From the NCBI GenBank assembly GCA_033439295.1, contig JAVTLE010000016.1:1674001-1738000 (forward strand): a stretch of 64,000 bases of DNA. The letters run 5' to 3'. Shown here one piece after another: positions 44,573-55,700 of the stretch. This DNA comes from Deuterostichococcus epilithicus (lineage: Eukaryota > Chlorophyta > Trebouxiophyceae > Prasiolales > Stichococcaceae). Under the pieces are notes generated by a model. That model was not told the origin of the DNA and made no database searches. It saw only the letters and a list, made by a program, of their open reading frames with translations. Position numbers and translations under genes: made by a program. How positions within the stretch are numbered: the first letter of the stretch is position 1; each line of letters opens with the position of its first letter.

Positions 44573-47500
44573 ATGCTGGCGGTGCAGCCAGCGGCGATGC
44601 ACACGCCGGGCGTCCACCTCTCCTGGCTGGCGCTGGACGTTGCTGACGCCGGGGCCAGAGGCTGGCCGGGCCTCGATGCCGCGCCCCGCTGCCTCAGCCT
44701 CAACGGCGGCAAGGTGTGATTCTGAGCCAGTCGAAGCACTGTCAGTCACCGTGCTGACGTACGTTCGGCCGGGGCCGCCTCGCCTGTTGCGATTCGAAAC
44801 TCACGGACAGACGAAATCCGAGTTGCCGCAAAGGCCGCATCCGCCTGTGGGCCAGATTGTGCTGCCACAGAGGCTCTGTGCAATCCAGAGCCCTGAATTT
44901 GCGCCTGGAGTCGCTCATGACGCAAGCTGGGTGCCTGGACGCCCTTGCGTCAACGACGTAAGCAAAAGGGGGTCGCTAAGCGCGTCAAGCCCCAGCCGCA
45001 GGCACCCACATCCAGCGTCATTCGGCGATGTCCTTCACCGGCCCCGCTCTAGTCGCCACCTGCCCTGCATTCCAATGCGGCTCTGTCTTCTACATCAGGT
45101 TATTGTTGTACCCCTGAACTCGCTGCGCAGGACCTGCTGAGCGGCCGGCTGGCGGCGCAGCACTCGGTGCAGCTCTCGGCGAGCAGCGACTCGGCGCTGC
45201 TGGAGAAAGTCACCCGCCAGCGTGGTCATGCAAACGCGCACAGCATGTCCGGTGGCGATGCAGCATTACACTCGCCGCGCGCGCTGCTGGGAGCCACCGC
45301 CTCCAGTTGTCTTAGTAGCCAGCTGCAGCAGGTCGGCGGTCTTTGTCCTGCTGCTGAGCGGCGTTCACGCAATGCATCAGCATGGACGAGACCCACTGAT
45401 GCCCAGCTGATCAAGTGCACCGTCTACCTTGCCCTGATATCAGCACCGTCAGCAGCAGACCATGATGCCCCGCACGCTCTGGGTCTCAGTTCTGACCCAC
45501 CCCTTTGATTCCGAGCATTTCGCCTCTGATAGGCAACGATACCTGAGGGTTTGTATACACACGCTCGCAGATACACACCTGGGACCGCTTCGATGTGTTC
45601 AGGGTGGCGGAGCTCACGCAGGGGCGCCCACTTTACACAGTTGCCATGGCCATCTTCGAGGCGCTCGGCCTGCTGGTGAGGTTATTTGCACGCTGCTGCC
45701 ACCAGTAGTGACCTGGATACTCGACAGACTTGCTGGAGCCATGTGCAACGGCTCGAGCTGCACTGCTTGGCGCTTGACGCAACAAAAGTGCAGCAGCCAG
45801 ACAGTCCGATGCCAGACGTCTGGACCGGCGCCAGCATGTCTAATTCCAGTCTCCCTTGGCTTTCAGCCAGAGGCTAGCCCAGCGTACTCTTCGCCGCCGC
45901 AATGCCCCCTCGAATGTATGCTCTCCTCCCACATGTGTTGCTTCCGCCGCTCACGCAGAGCTGGAAGCTGGACCGACGGAAGGTGGAGGCCTACCTCACG
46001 GCAGCAGAGCAGGCGTACGGGCGCGGCAACCCGTACCACAACAGCACGCATGCGGCAGATGTAGTGCAGGCGGCCTTCATCATGCTGCGCTCCGTGCAGC
46101 AGCCGCAGTTCACCAAACTAGAGGTGCTTTCTCTTCAATCTATCAAACCAAATTCGGGGGCGATTCGTCTGCTTACTTGGTGGGTGCGCTGCACCTTTAC
46201 TTCTTGGCGCCGTCAGTTGTGGCAGTTCTGGACATCTATTCTGGGCAGGATGCGTACAGCCGAGCTGCTGCAGCCGCTGCAGCTACCAGTCTTTCCGGTG
46301 ATGCTCCGCGGCCAGGGCGCCTCATGTCGCAACCCGCATCTACGCCGATTGCCGTCAACCGTCAAACTGTGTGCTGTTCCGGCGCGCCCGCAGGCATTTG
46401 GGCTGCTGCTGGCGGCGATCGTGCACGACATTGCGCACACGGGGCTGACGAACGACTTCCTCGGCAAGACTGGCGACCTGCTGGCGTGCGCGCACGGCTG
46501 CGCCTCAGTTAACGAGAAGCACCACCTGGCCACCGCCTTCACCATCGCATCGCGGGAGGAGACCAACGTCTTTGCCGGGCTGTCGCCGGCTGAGACTGCG
46601 CAGGTGCGCTGCCACAGATCTGCGCCTCATGTTCGTCACTCAGTGCCTGCTGCCATGCCCCACTGCTGCTGCTGCTGCTGCTGCTGCCCATATATGCGCC
46701 TCATCTGCTTGATAGCAGTATCAGGGTGGGGACGCACGACCGCTTCTGCCACACCTGCGAGCTGAGGTTGCAGCTGCATGTACAACTCACCTCAGCTGGT
46801 TCTGCTTGTCATATTCGAACCTCTCTGTGCAGGTGCGGGAGTTTGTGCAGGGTGCGGTGCTGTGCACGGACATGGCGCAGCACGCGGCGCTGCTGCAGCG
46901 GCTGGCGGCCGCGCAGCAGCGCCACGCGGCCGCTGTTGACGCCGGCACCAGACCCGCACACCAGGCAGCCACCCAGCAGCAGCAGCCAAGCGAGCGGCTG
47001 CAGGGTGACGCGGCAGCGCCGCAGCGCCAGCGCAGCTCGGACCACCCGCTAGCGGAGCTGGGCGCTCGGCCCTCGGCAGCGGCGGCGGCAGCGACCTACT
47101 CGGCAGAGGATCGGACGCTGCTGCTGCGGGTGCTGCTGCACGCTGCGGACCTCAGCAACCCGGCGCGGCCGCTGCCGCTGGGCGCGTCGTGGGGCCGCCT
47201 TGTCGCAGAGGAGTTCCTGGCCCAGGTGAGCACTCGCTCTTGGACTGCTTGAGACTGAACACCGTTCTGAATTCGAAGACCTCTGGCGACATGTATGCTA
47301 ACCTTGACGCCCGGCAGCGCCAGATGGCACCAGTTTCGCAGGTCGGCCACTGGCCAATCGAGACCCCCAAAACCACAACTGCTGTACGCACGGCTGCCGT
47401 GCTGCAGGGCGACCGCGAGCGGGCCATGGGGCTGCAGGTGACGCCCTCCTGCGACCGCGAGAGCGTGGTCATCTCCACCAGCCAGCTCCGCTTCATTTCT

Positions 47501-47919
47501 ATGTTCCTGCGGCCGCTGCTCCAGCAGGTGAGGCATGTGCTGCTGGGAAGCCCTGCTTGCCTTGCATTTGATTGCAGGCACTTTGAACGGCATCCCAACA
47601 ACCTTTCCAGCTGCGATTGTCCTCGTGAACCTCTGTGCCCTTACGACTGTCTGACATGCAGCGCAGCGTCTGCCTTTTGTCACACTGCCTGCGTCTGACT
47701 TGCGCCTGCTTGTGAAGGTGGCGACAGGTTATTGATTGTGCACTCAACCTCGGAGCTGAGCCAACTCGTTCAATTGATGCATGTGCATTGCTGCAGATGC
47801 GCGGCATGCTTGGCCATGGTCTGCAGTCCCTGCTGCTCGAGCAGCTAGCAGCGACGGAAGACTATTGGCGTCGCCACGAGGCGCGATCGAACGCTGGTGC
47901 CGATTCCGCCGGCGCCTGA
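44573..47919 (+). CDS. Class I cyclic nucleotide phosphodiesterase (HD-type PDEase)
   Basis: Hydrolyses cAMP and/or cGMP. The catalytic domain is spread over several exons: TWDRFDVFRVAELTQGRPLYTV (in two visible parts, TWDRFDVFRVAEL and TQGRPLYTVAMAIFEALGLL), WKLDRRKVEAYL with GNPYHNSTHAADV (first metal His), AIVHDIAHTGLTNDFL (HDxxHxGxxN), TLLLRVLLHAADLSNPARP (metal Asp), then a C-terminal helix exon with SLLLEQLAATEDYWRRHE, ending AGADSAGA and TGA 47917-47919. All metal ligands expected of class I are visible. A Gln/Ala-rich insertion (46900-47080) separates the HD and D motifs and is longer than in animal PDEs. The N-terminal exon from ATG 44573 (MLAVQPAAMHTPGVHL) has no known domain; upstream exons are possible. 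No membrane span or GAF domain was seen. Confidence 0.88.
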
Positions 47920-48537
47920 TGCTGCGCCGTATGCGACTTGGAGCCCGTGTCTGGTGCTGCCCCTGCCGCTGGGAGAGGCGCTCATGGAAGAAGCGGCGTC
48001 GGTGTTGCGGTATTAGCAAGGCACACGCCAGCAGCACAGCGTCATGCAAGACTACCCGCCGTCAGCACCAGGCGGTTGGCGGCAGTGACAAACTCGGTCA
48101 GCACTGCAGCCAGCCTGTAGAACAGTCAAGTGTAGCAAAGTGTATGAAGACAAGCATTGTCAGCGCATCATTTTGAACATGCCGGGGCCCCTTTTTGAGT
48201 CAGTTGCAGTTGTAGTGGGGAGCGAGAATGCAATTAGCTCTAACATGGATTTTGGGGTAGGCAATGGCTCTGCCTAGGGTCGAGCTCCTCTTCCGTGAGC
48301 CAGTCTCACGAGTTCTGGCCACCAGTGGCGCACCCTTGTCTGTCAATTGTTCTGTCCTGTTGTACGACCGTGCTCTTTCACCTTTTCCCAGACCCTTGTG
48401 TAACAAGCACGCCGAGCATCCTCAGACTCTTTGGCAATAATGCCTGATTATTCTTGCACGCCAGCTGCAATGGGCCACAACTCGTGAAAAAAGTGGCGGT
48501 GCACTGCTGAAACCACTTTCATCAAGCACTCCCAACT
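47920..48537. other. Convergent 3' region between the PDE gene and the next - strand gene
   Basis: It holds both 3' UTRs. TGTAA occurs on + at 48399-48403, about 480 bases past the PDE stop. No gene is supported. Confidence 0.45.
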
Positions 48538-51500
48538 TTACATGAACAATCCTGGATACTTCTTCCTGAAGCACGCTGCTGCTGTGCACACGGGCGTTGT
48601 AACTGGGCATACCTGCCCTGCCAGAGTTTCCACCGCCCCGCCCCATGCCGTTCGGCCGCCGGTCGACCTGGCGTGAAGTTCTGGGGCGACATCGCTGAGC
48701 CCAGAGGCGCTGGCGGCCTGCGGTGAATTATCTTGCAGACTGGAGAAGCAGCGGAAGCGCTGCAGCTCTGCCTGCAAGTCTTGGACGGCCTCTCCCTGCT
48801 CTGTTGCACAACCCACTGCATTGCCATCCTCCGCGACGCTGTCATGCGGCGGCGGGTGGGGCGCCGCGTGGCTTGGCGGCTCCTTCCGCTTGCCCAGGAT
48901 GTGCGACCCCGCGGCCGCCTGCCTGCCTCCGCCGCCCGCTGCACCGCCGCAGCCACCGCTGCTGCCCTCCTCGTCAGTGGTGCTGCAGCGGTTGCTGCCG
49001 CAAGGCGTGGCCGACGGGCGGCAAGCAGGCGCCGCCACCTCAACCGCTGCATTGCGCCGCAAGCCGCCGCCGTTACCACCCACAGCAGTGCCTGAGCCGC
49101 GCCCAAGCAGGCTGATGCCGGCCTCGAACACCTGGAGTCGGGTGGCGAGCTCGTCGGCCAGAGCGGTGCAGCCGGCGCAGTCGCTCCCCCCGTTGCTGCC
49201 GCAGTTCGAGCTGCAGCCCGAACCGCCGCCGCCGTCGAGGCTGCTGCCAGCCTCGTCAGCGTCGCTGTTGCTGCCGCTTGCCCAGTTGCTACTGCTGCCG
49301 CTGCTGCTGGCTGCCTCCCAGCCCTGCCAGTCGGCAGGCAGCAACCGGGAGCGCCCGCCTCGCCGACGCGCACACACTTTTGCCGTGCGCACGGCGCCTG
49401 CAGCCTGCAGGTCGAAGGCCAGTGTCCGCAGCAGCCCGCGGCTGACGCCGTGGCCCCGCAGCAGCCGCCGGGCACCTTCCGGCGTCGTGCGCGCCATCTG
49501 TGCATCACTGCCGCGCACCTGCCTCTCTGAACTGGGCGGCGCTTTCCCCGCCGCGGCAGTCTGCCGCGGCGGGGAGCGGGGGTCCCGCTGGGTTATCATG
49601 GAGGGTAAATCCTCGGCGCCGCCAGGCTGCTGCAGTGGCTCCCGCTGCGAGTGATGCGCTTGCAGGCGCTGCGACTGTGAGCTCAGGCGGGAGCCGCAAA
49701 ATGCACTCCAGTCGCTTCGCAGCCGCCCGAACACTCTGCGCACAGAACGCAACATCCATCCATGACAGGCGGACAGCAGCCTGGCTGCCGATGCAGGCGT
49801 GGCATTCGCAGCAAATTGCGTGCTGCCTTGCAGGCGCAGGCTATGAGAAAGAGAGTTAGGCTCACAGACTTCTACGCTACTCGTGATGCACTTTTGCATC
49901 TGAGCGAGGGGATTGGCGCCAATAGCGCACCCGGCCATGTCCTCACTTTTGCAGGCGGGAAGCTGCAGCAGTTGCAGTGGCGACTGTCCATCTCCATGCC
50001 TGCCGCAGCGCACACATCATGGTCGGCATGGTACGTCTGCTGCGACCCACGATATGGCGCGGCCATGTCCCGTCCCAGCTACACACGGCCTGCCACATGG
50101 CCACAGGCAGACCCACGGATCAGTGACCTGCCCGATGCTGCTGCAACTCCCTTACCTGGCAGCTGGATGGGTCTGCATGTGGCCAGGGTGATGCAGCCGT
50201 GCCGTTTTCGCTGCTGCCGCAGCAGCATAAGCAGCCGCATGTGCGCCTCCCCTGCCTGGCCAGCGGGCAGGCAGCGCAGCAGTGGCCATGCTGCTCCTCT
50301 CCGCCTGTGAAGGCAATAGATGCACCGCCCAGCCGCCACCGTGCGTGCTGAACTCGGAACCTGTGGGGTGCAGGGCGAGAGAGCGCTGTGAAGCTTGCGG
50401 TAGGAACATCTTCAGTGACGCACAACCAGAGGCAGGTACTCGTGACTGCCCAGATGAATCCGTCGTGTGCTCCTACCGCGGGAAGCAACGCCATCCTCGC
50501 CTGATGCCTGCCGTCTGCGGGCATCGTCAATGACCGACCCAGGAACGGCTTCCTCAGCTGCGTCTGTCGCCTCTGCTGCAGTGCCGCCAGCTGTCAGGTG
50601 GAGCGCGCCAGCGGCAGCGGCCAGCGCCGTGGCGCTGGCTCCCGCTGCCAGCCCCTCGCCAGCAGGTAGTGGGCCGGGCAGCGGCTGTCCCGGAAAGCCG
50701 CCGCCCTCCGCTGCTGGCCAGCTGCCTTCAGGCTTGCGTGCCGCTGGCAGCCCGCCGAGGCCGCTGCCGCAGTGCTGGCGCCGGTGCAGGCGTGGCAGGG
50801 GCGGCAGGTCCAAGGGCTGCGTCGCTGACGTCTTGATGTCCGACCGCTGATGCGGTGGCCCGCCTGAAACACGAGAATTGGTGCGCACGTTTTGGGCAGA
50901 CGGCTAGATGATCATCCGAACTGATGAACTTATGGGGCTCCAGTCGACTCGAGCACCCTTGGAGAAGCACTTTGGCGGAGCCCCACCGTCAGCAGCGCTG
51001 TTGAGGCTGGGGCGCCATGAGGTGAGGCCGCCAAGTTGCCAGCTCAGAGCAATTGGCTGGGGAGGCAGTGCCAGGTCACTGGCCTCCAGAGGCGCACGAG
51101 GCTCCGGCCGTGGCAGCATCGCCGGCGAGCGCGGCGCCTCACAAGCACCAGGCTCCGGCCGCGCCACACCGTGCCTCGGCGCGGCGTGAAGCCGTCTGGC
51201 TTCGGCATAGCGCCCCCGCCTGCAACACAGGACAACGGCCGGTCGGATCCACAACCTGCTCTGCACCTGGTGCCTCCGGGAAGCCCATTCTCCTCTGCAG
51301 CGAATCAAGGTCATGGGTCTGACCTGGTTGATGGTGAGTCGAAGTGGTTTGGCCCGTCCAAAAAGCATTTTTGGTGGGGGCCACAGACACCTAGCGGGGT
51401 GTCTGGCAGCTGGCTAGCCCCGGAGTGTGGTAGCACTAAGGCCGTGCCGATGGCGCGTGGCGGGGTGCGCCCGCGCTGTGCAGCCCCAGCAAGCGGATGG

Positions 51501-51586
51501 CTGCAGCGGGCAGAGCTGCGACTGCTGGCAGCAGCCTGTTCAAGGTAGCGGTCCAGCTCCTCCGTCATGGTGCCGGCGATCATCAT
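48538..51586 (-). CDS. Unrecognised low-complexity protein (Gly/Ser/Ala-rich), several exons
   Basis: I cannot name it. The best support is a long - strand frame (about 49740-48538). It opens with a basic patch (ARTTPEGARRLLRGHGVSRG, LRTLAFDLQAAGAV, then ARRRGGRSR), a Ser/Asn/Gly-rich stretch with spaced Cys pairs, a short helical piece (DELATRLQVFEAGISLLG), and AVQDLQAELQRFRCFSSLQ near the end. Upstream pieces with coding look on - lie at 50535-50840, about 50930-51235, and at ATG 51586 (MMIAGTMTEELDRYLEQ). Their joins are not proven. A TGTAA overlaps the terminal stop codon (48538-48542 on -). The spaced helices and basic patch would suit a regulatory protein, but that is guesswork. Confidence 0.4.
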
Positions 51587-52713
51587 CGTGACGCGCGGCA
51601 CTCAGGCGGACTGGCACTCAAGATGTTCGTCCTTTCACGCAGATCTCCAACGGGTGAAACGACGCTCAAGCAGCGCTCGATGTGCAGCAATGTAATGGCA
51701 CGGTGCAATGGTAATGCGCCAGCAGCACAACAGTGGCCGCATGAGCTCGCAACAGTCGACATGAACCCTTGCGACAGCTCCAACTTCATGAACTTTTGCA
51801 TTCAAAAACGCGCGAAGACCCCGTCGCGATACGTTCCTCGACCCCTGAGTTTTGTTTGCTGTGCCAGTTTCGCTGTGCGCCTGTTCCGGCTGCCGCAGCC
51901 CTTGTCAAACATTCTGGGGCGACTGAGGCTTTCCGAGCGAGCCTCGATTGCCGGAACAGCACATGCAAGGTCAGACTGCGACACGAAACCCTTGCTGACG
52001 CGAATTCAGCATCGACAGTCGGGAATAGGCTGACGATTCGCCTGGCCCCACAACCTGCGTACTCCAGCCGACACGCATCCTACTGGCTGCCTGCACGTCT
52101 GCTTGGCTCACCGAGCCTGCAAAGGCGTTCGTCCGCGTTGACGGGCGCATGGAGATGTCCTCCGGCTTCGCGGCTGTGACTCAGAGACGTTGAACACGGA
52201 GCCGGGCGGCGCCTGCCGGTACCACGCCGGCTGCAGAAGTCTTTCGCGCCTTCGGAAGGCACAACAGATCGTTATGCAGGTGAGGCTCGGCTTACGTTGC
52301 GTCAAGCGACGCCGAAACCTTGCTGATTCCTTCCGCAGTCTGCTTGTGTTTCACACTCATGGCGTCTAATCCTCACGTCAGTGGTCTCTTTCGACATGTA
52401 GCGGCTCCTTGGGCGCTATGCTAGCGCCATGGCTGCAACTGTGCCGATCGTATCCCGGTATTGCATCAGCTGGTTATATACATTCGGAAGCTGTACTCTG
52501 GCGCACGGTTGCGTCTGGCCACTGGCTTCGTCGGATTTAATTGATGCAATCGACGATGCTGGTCTTGCTACAGCCTCAATGCACCTTGTACAGCCTGCCG
52601 AGCAGGCGTCGCCAGGCGGGATCAGGTCTGTATGAAGGGCCTTTCTTAGCGGGCTGAGCTCTTGGCGGTGCACAGTATATACCCTTCATGCATAAAGATT
52701 TCCTAAAGTGTCA
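51587..52713. promoter_or_regulatory. 5' region between the unknown - gene and the + bZIP gene
   Basis: More AT-rich than the flanks, especially 51600-52600. No family motif in any frame. It should contain the promoters of both divergent genes. Confidence 0.35.
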
Positions 52714-55700
52714 ATGGCGGATGCAGGAGGCGCAGCCTGGCGAGAGTCGGCCGCAGCAGGCCAGTAGGCCTGGTGCTGACCAGGCGCCCGATGGCGTGGA
52801 TGATGACGTCCTTCTGGACACCCGCCGTCTGAGCGGCAAGCAGAACAGTGATGTTGCTGCGCTGACGTCCGCGCGGAGCGCGCCACGCGGCCCCAGCCCA
52901 ACCTCAGACCATGGTGACTTGCCTGCCGGCCCTGGCACATGCCTGTTCCCGTGGTGACTTGAGTGCTTTTACGGCTCTGTCTGCCCATGTGCTAAGAGAC
53001 TGCGTAATCTATCGCTGCAGAAGACCGGCCGAGCCAGTTGTCGGAGCAGAGCAAGTCAGACTTCCGCCCGGCAAGCGGGCATGCGACGCCCGGCTCGCCC
53101 GACGAGGAGTCGCCGGCAGCAGAGGCGGCCAGCGGCTTCCGAAACAGCTACGGACACGACGACGAGCTGAAGGTGGGACGTAGTGCCGACTAGCCCATCG
53201 TGCGTTGACTGTACGTCCGCAACGCCGTTGTCAAAGCGTGGGATGATGGGTGCTCGGCCCATGTTGCAAACTGCACGCCCTTGCAAAAGCCCCCAGGGTC
53301 TTGAATCCATGTAGAGATCTTTGTCTGCTCGCAATTGCAGGATGTGTTTCTGGACGGCGACGCGGCCATGCTCAGCGGCATGCTAATGCCAGGAGATGGG
53401 TAAGCTTTGCATGCCATTGGTGCAGCTGCCCTATTGGCACAGCAATGTCATTTGGGGCAGCTCGTGCTGTTATGGGTAGTGCTGAATGCCAATGGTGTCG
53501 CTAGGCAGCTGCTTGGCATGGCACATGAGCTGTCGGAACAGATGTGTCGCCAGAAAAATATTGCACTGGCTCCTGGCACCTTTTGCGCATGGGCAATGCA
53601 CAAGCGCTAACGCCGATGCTGTTGTGGCGCAGCGCCGAGCGTGCGTCCCCCATCCTGGGCTTGGGCCTGGGCGTGTGGGACAGCGACGATGCCGTAGCGC
53701 TGATGTCGCCGCTGTCGCCGGAGGGCTCGCCGTCGGACGCGCCGCCTCGCATCACGCTCACCCTCGGCGGCCTGTCCTTCTCCAAGGGCGGCGATGGCCT
53801 GGGCGCGCTCGGCAGCCTGCCCGGCGCTGCGCCGGCGCCGCTTGACAAGGAGCAGCAGCAGAGCCGTGGCGCAGGTGGCGGCCATGGCAAGGCTGACAAC
53901 GCCGCCGGGACAGGCGGCGGCGAGGCCGAGCTCCTGGAGCCCGGCGCGGCGGTTTCGGCGGCGGCCCTCGGCATGCCGGAACAGAGCATGGGGATGCCGC
54001 CCACGGGCGGCGTGCGGGCAGGCAACAGCGCCAGCCCTGGCAAGGTCCGCCGAAGTGCCTTCCCAGGCTCGCGGGAGGCGCCTCGTGCAGGCGCCAACCC
54101 CCGCCGGCCATCGCCGCCGGCGGAGGCAGGCCCTGCCGAGGCCGCCTGGCACGCTGCGGCCGACGACCGCTTCGCGAGCCAGCACCTGGATGCTGGGCTC
54201 GACGCGCTGGACCTCCACTTCGGCCCTGCGCGCGTGGGTTTGGGTTTGGTCAGCCATGGCGGAGTCGGCGAGTACGGCGGCGGCCATGGCGGCAGCGGCC
54301 ATCTGACGGCAGGCCGGCAGCAGTCCACCCTGGAGGAGCAAGAACTTGGCTGCGGCAGCCCCTTCGGTGGCATCTTCGACTCAGAGCCGGAGCTAGACGA
54401 CCTGGACGCTGGGTTGGCCATGTTCAGCTGCGCCTCACAGCCTCTGCCAGAGGGGCATCACCAGCCGCTGGGCGGGCATGCAGTCCTGCACCGCCAGCGG
54501 CGGCACCAGCCGCCAGCGCCGCAGCGCAGGGCCGACCGCCGCGCGTCGGCGCCGCTGGCGCAGCCGCGGGCGGCCGGCTCGCGGCCGCCCCCCGACTGGC
54601 ACGGCAGCCGCACAGCCAGCGGCGCAGGCGGGGCGGGGGATATCACTGCGCCGGGCTCCTGGGCGGCACGGCAGCCCATCCACGCGGCGCGGCGGTTGGG
54701 GGTAGGGGCGGGCAAGCCGCCGCCAGAAATGCACGGCGCGCGCCTGTCGGGCGGCAGCCGCAGCGGCGCCAGCGGCGGCGACGCGACGCCGCGCAGCCAC
54801 ACGGACGCAGACATCCCGCAGCGCCCGCGCTCGCAGCGTCTCGCGTCCCGGGGTTTCAAGCGCATGTAAGCTCGGCTACTGATGTGTGTTGCAGGGTATT
54901 CCTGTGTCAGCCCTGACTCGTGGGGCCGCGGTCACAATTCGAGGCGACGCGGCAGCGCAGGTGCATGCAGCGTTTTGCTTTCGGACCACTAGCCGTTGCA
55001 TCCCCCCCGATGGACATGGACCCATCCCCTGCGCTGCAGGCGGGCAGACTCTGAGGAACTGACTGGCGGCACCGACTCTGACGCCGCGGAGGGCTTGCCC
55101 CGGGTGGGGCGGTCGATCGACAGCGCAGCCCTGTCCAAGCGGAGGAAGAACAGGTGGGAGGCTGTGTGCTAGCACTGAGAACAGGCACTGGGCACAGGCG
55201 CCCTGAATTGGTGTGCCTGCTTCTGTTGTGACAGGGCTCGTCTTGCAAGGTGCAGCGCGCAATGCGACAGTGGCGGAGCGGCGCCTGCTGCGCTCGCGAT
55301 CACCTCATCCAGGAGAGCTGCAGGACTGGCTGGTAGCAAGACCCCGTCGCCAATTGTAACCCAAGGGCTTGCCTGCCACAGGGAGGCGGCGCAGAAGACG
55401 CGCATGCGCAAGGCGGCAGAGCGGGACCATCTCCTGCGCGACAACGCCGCCAAGCGATCGGACATCAAGCGGAAGCAGGCCAAGCTTGAACAGCTGTGCG
55501 GCGAGCCGTCCGCTCTGGTGAGTTGCCTGCCACGACTGGATCAGGACAGTCGTAGGGTTCTTGGATCTGTTGACCTGCTGGTCGAACAAGGAACTGAAGG
55601 TGAACTGCTGAATCGCTCTGGTCATCTTCCTGCGCCTACTGCGGGCTACATCTCCAAGTTTTACACTAGCCAGCACGCCGCTCGTTGGCAGTGACAAACT

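Noticed and set aside
46660-46690. CTG triplet run on +
   Set aside because: It lies in a PDE intron, not in the coding frame, so it is a simple microsatellite.
53501-54421. A 306-codon - strand Ser/Pro/Ala-rich frame
   Set aside because: It is the mirror of the large bZIP exon, which joins in phase to the basic region on +.
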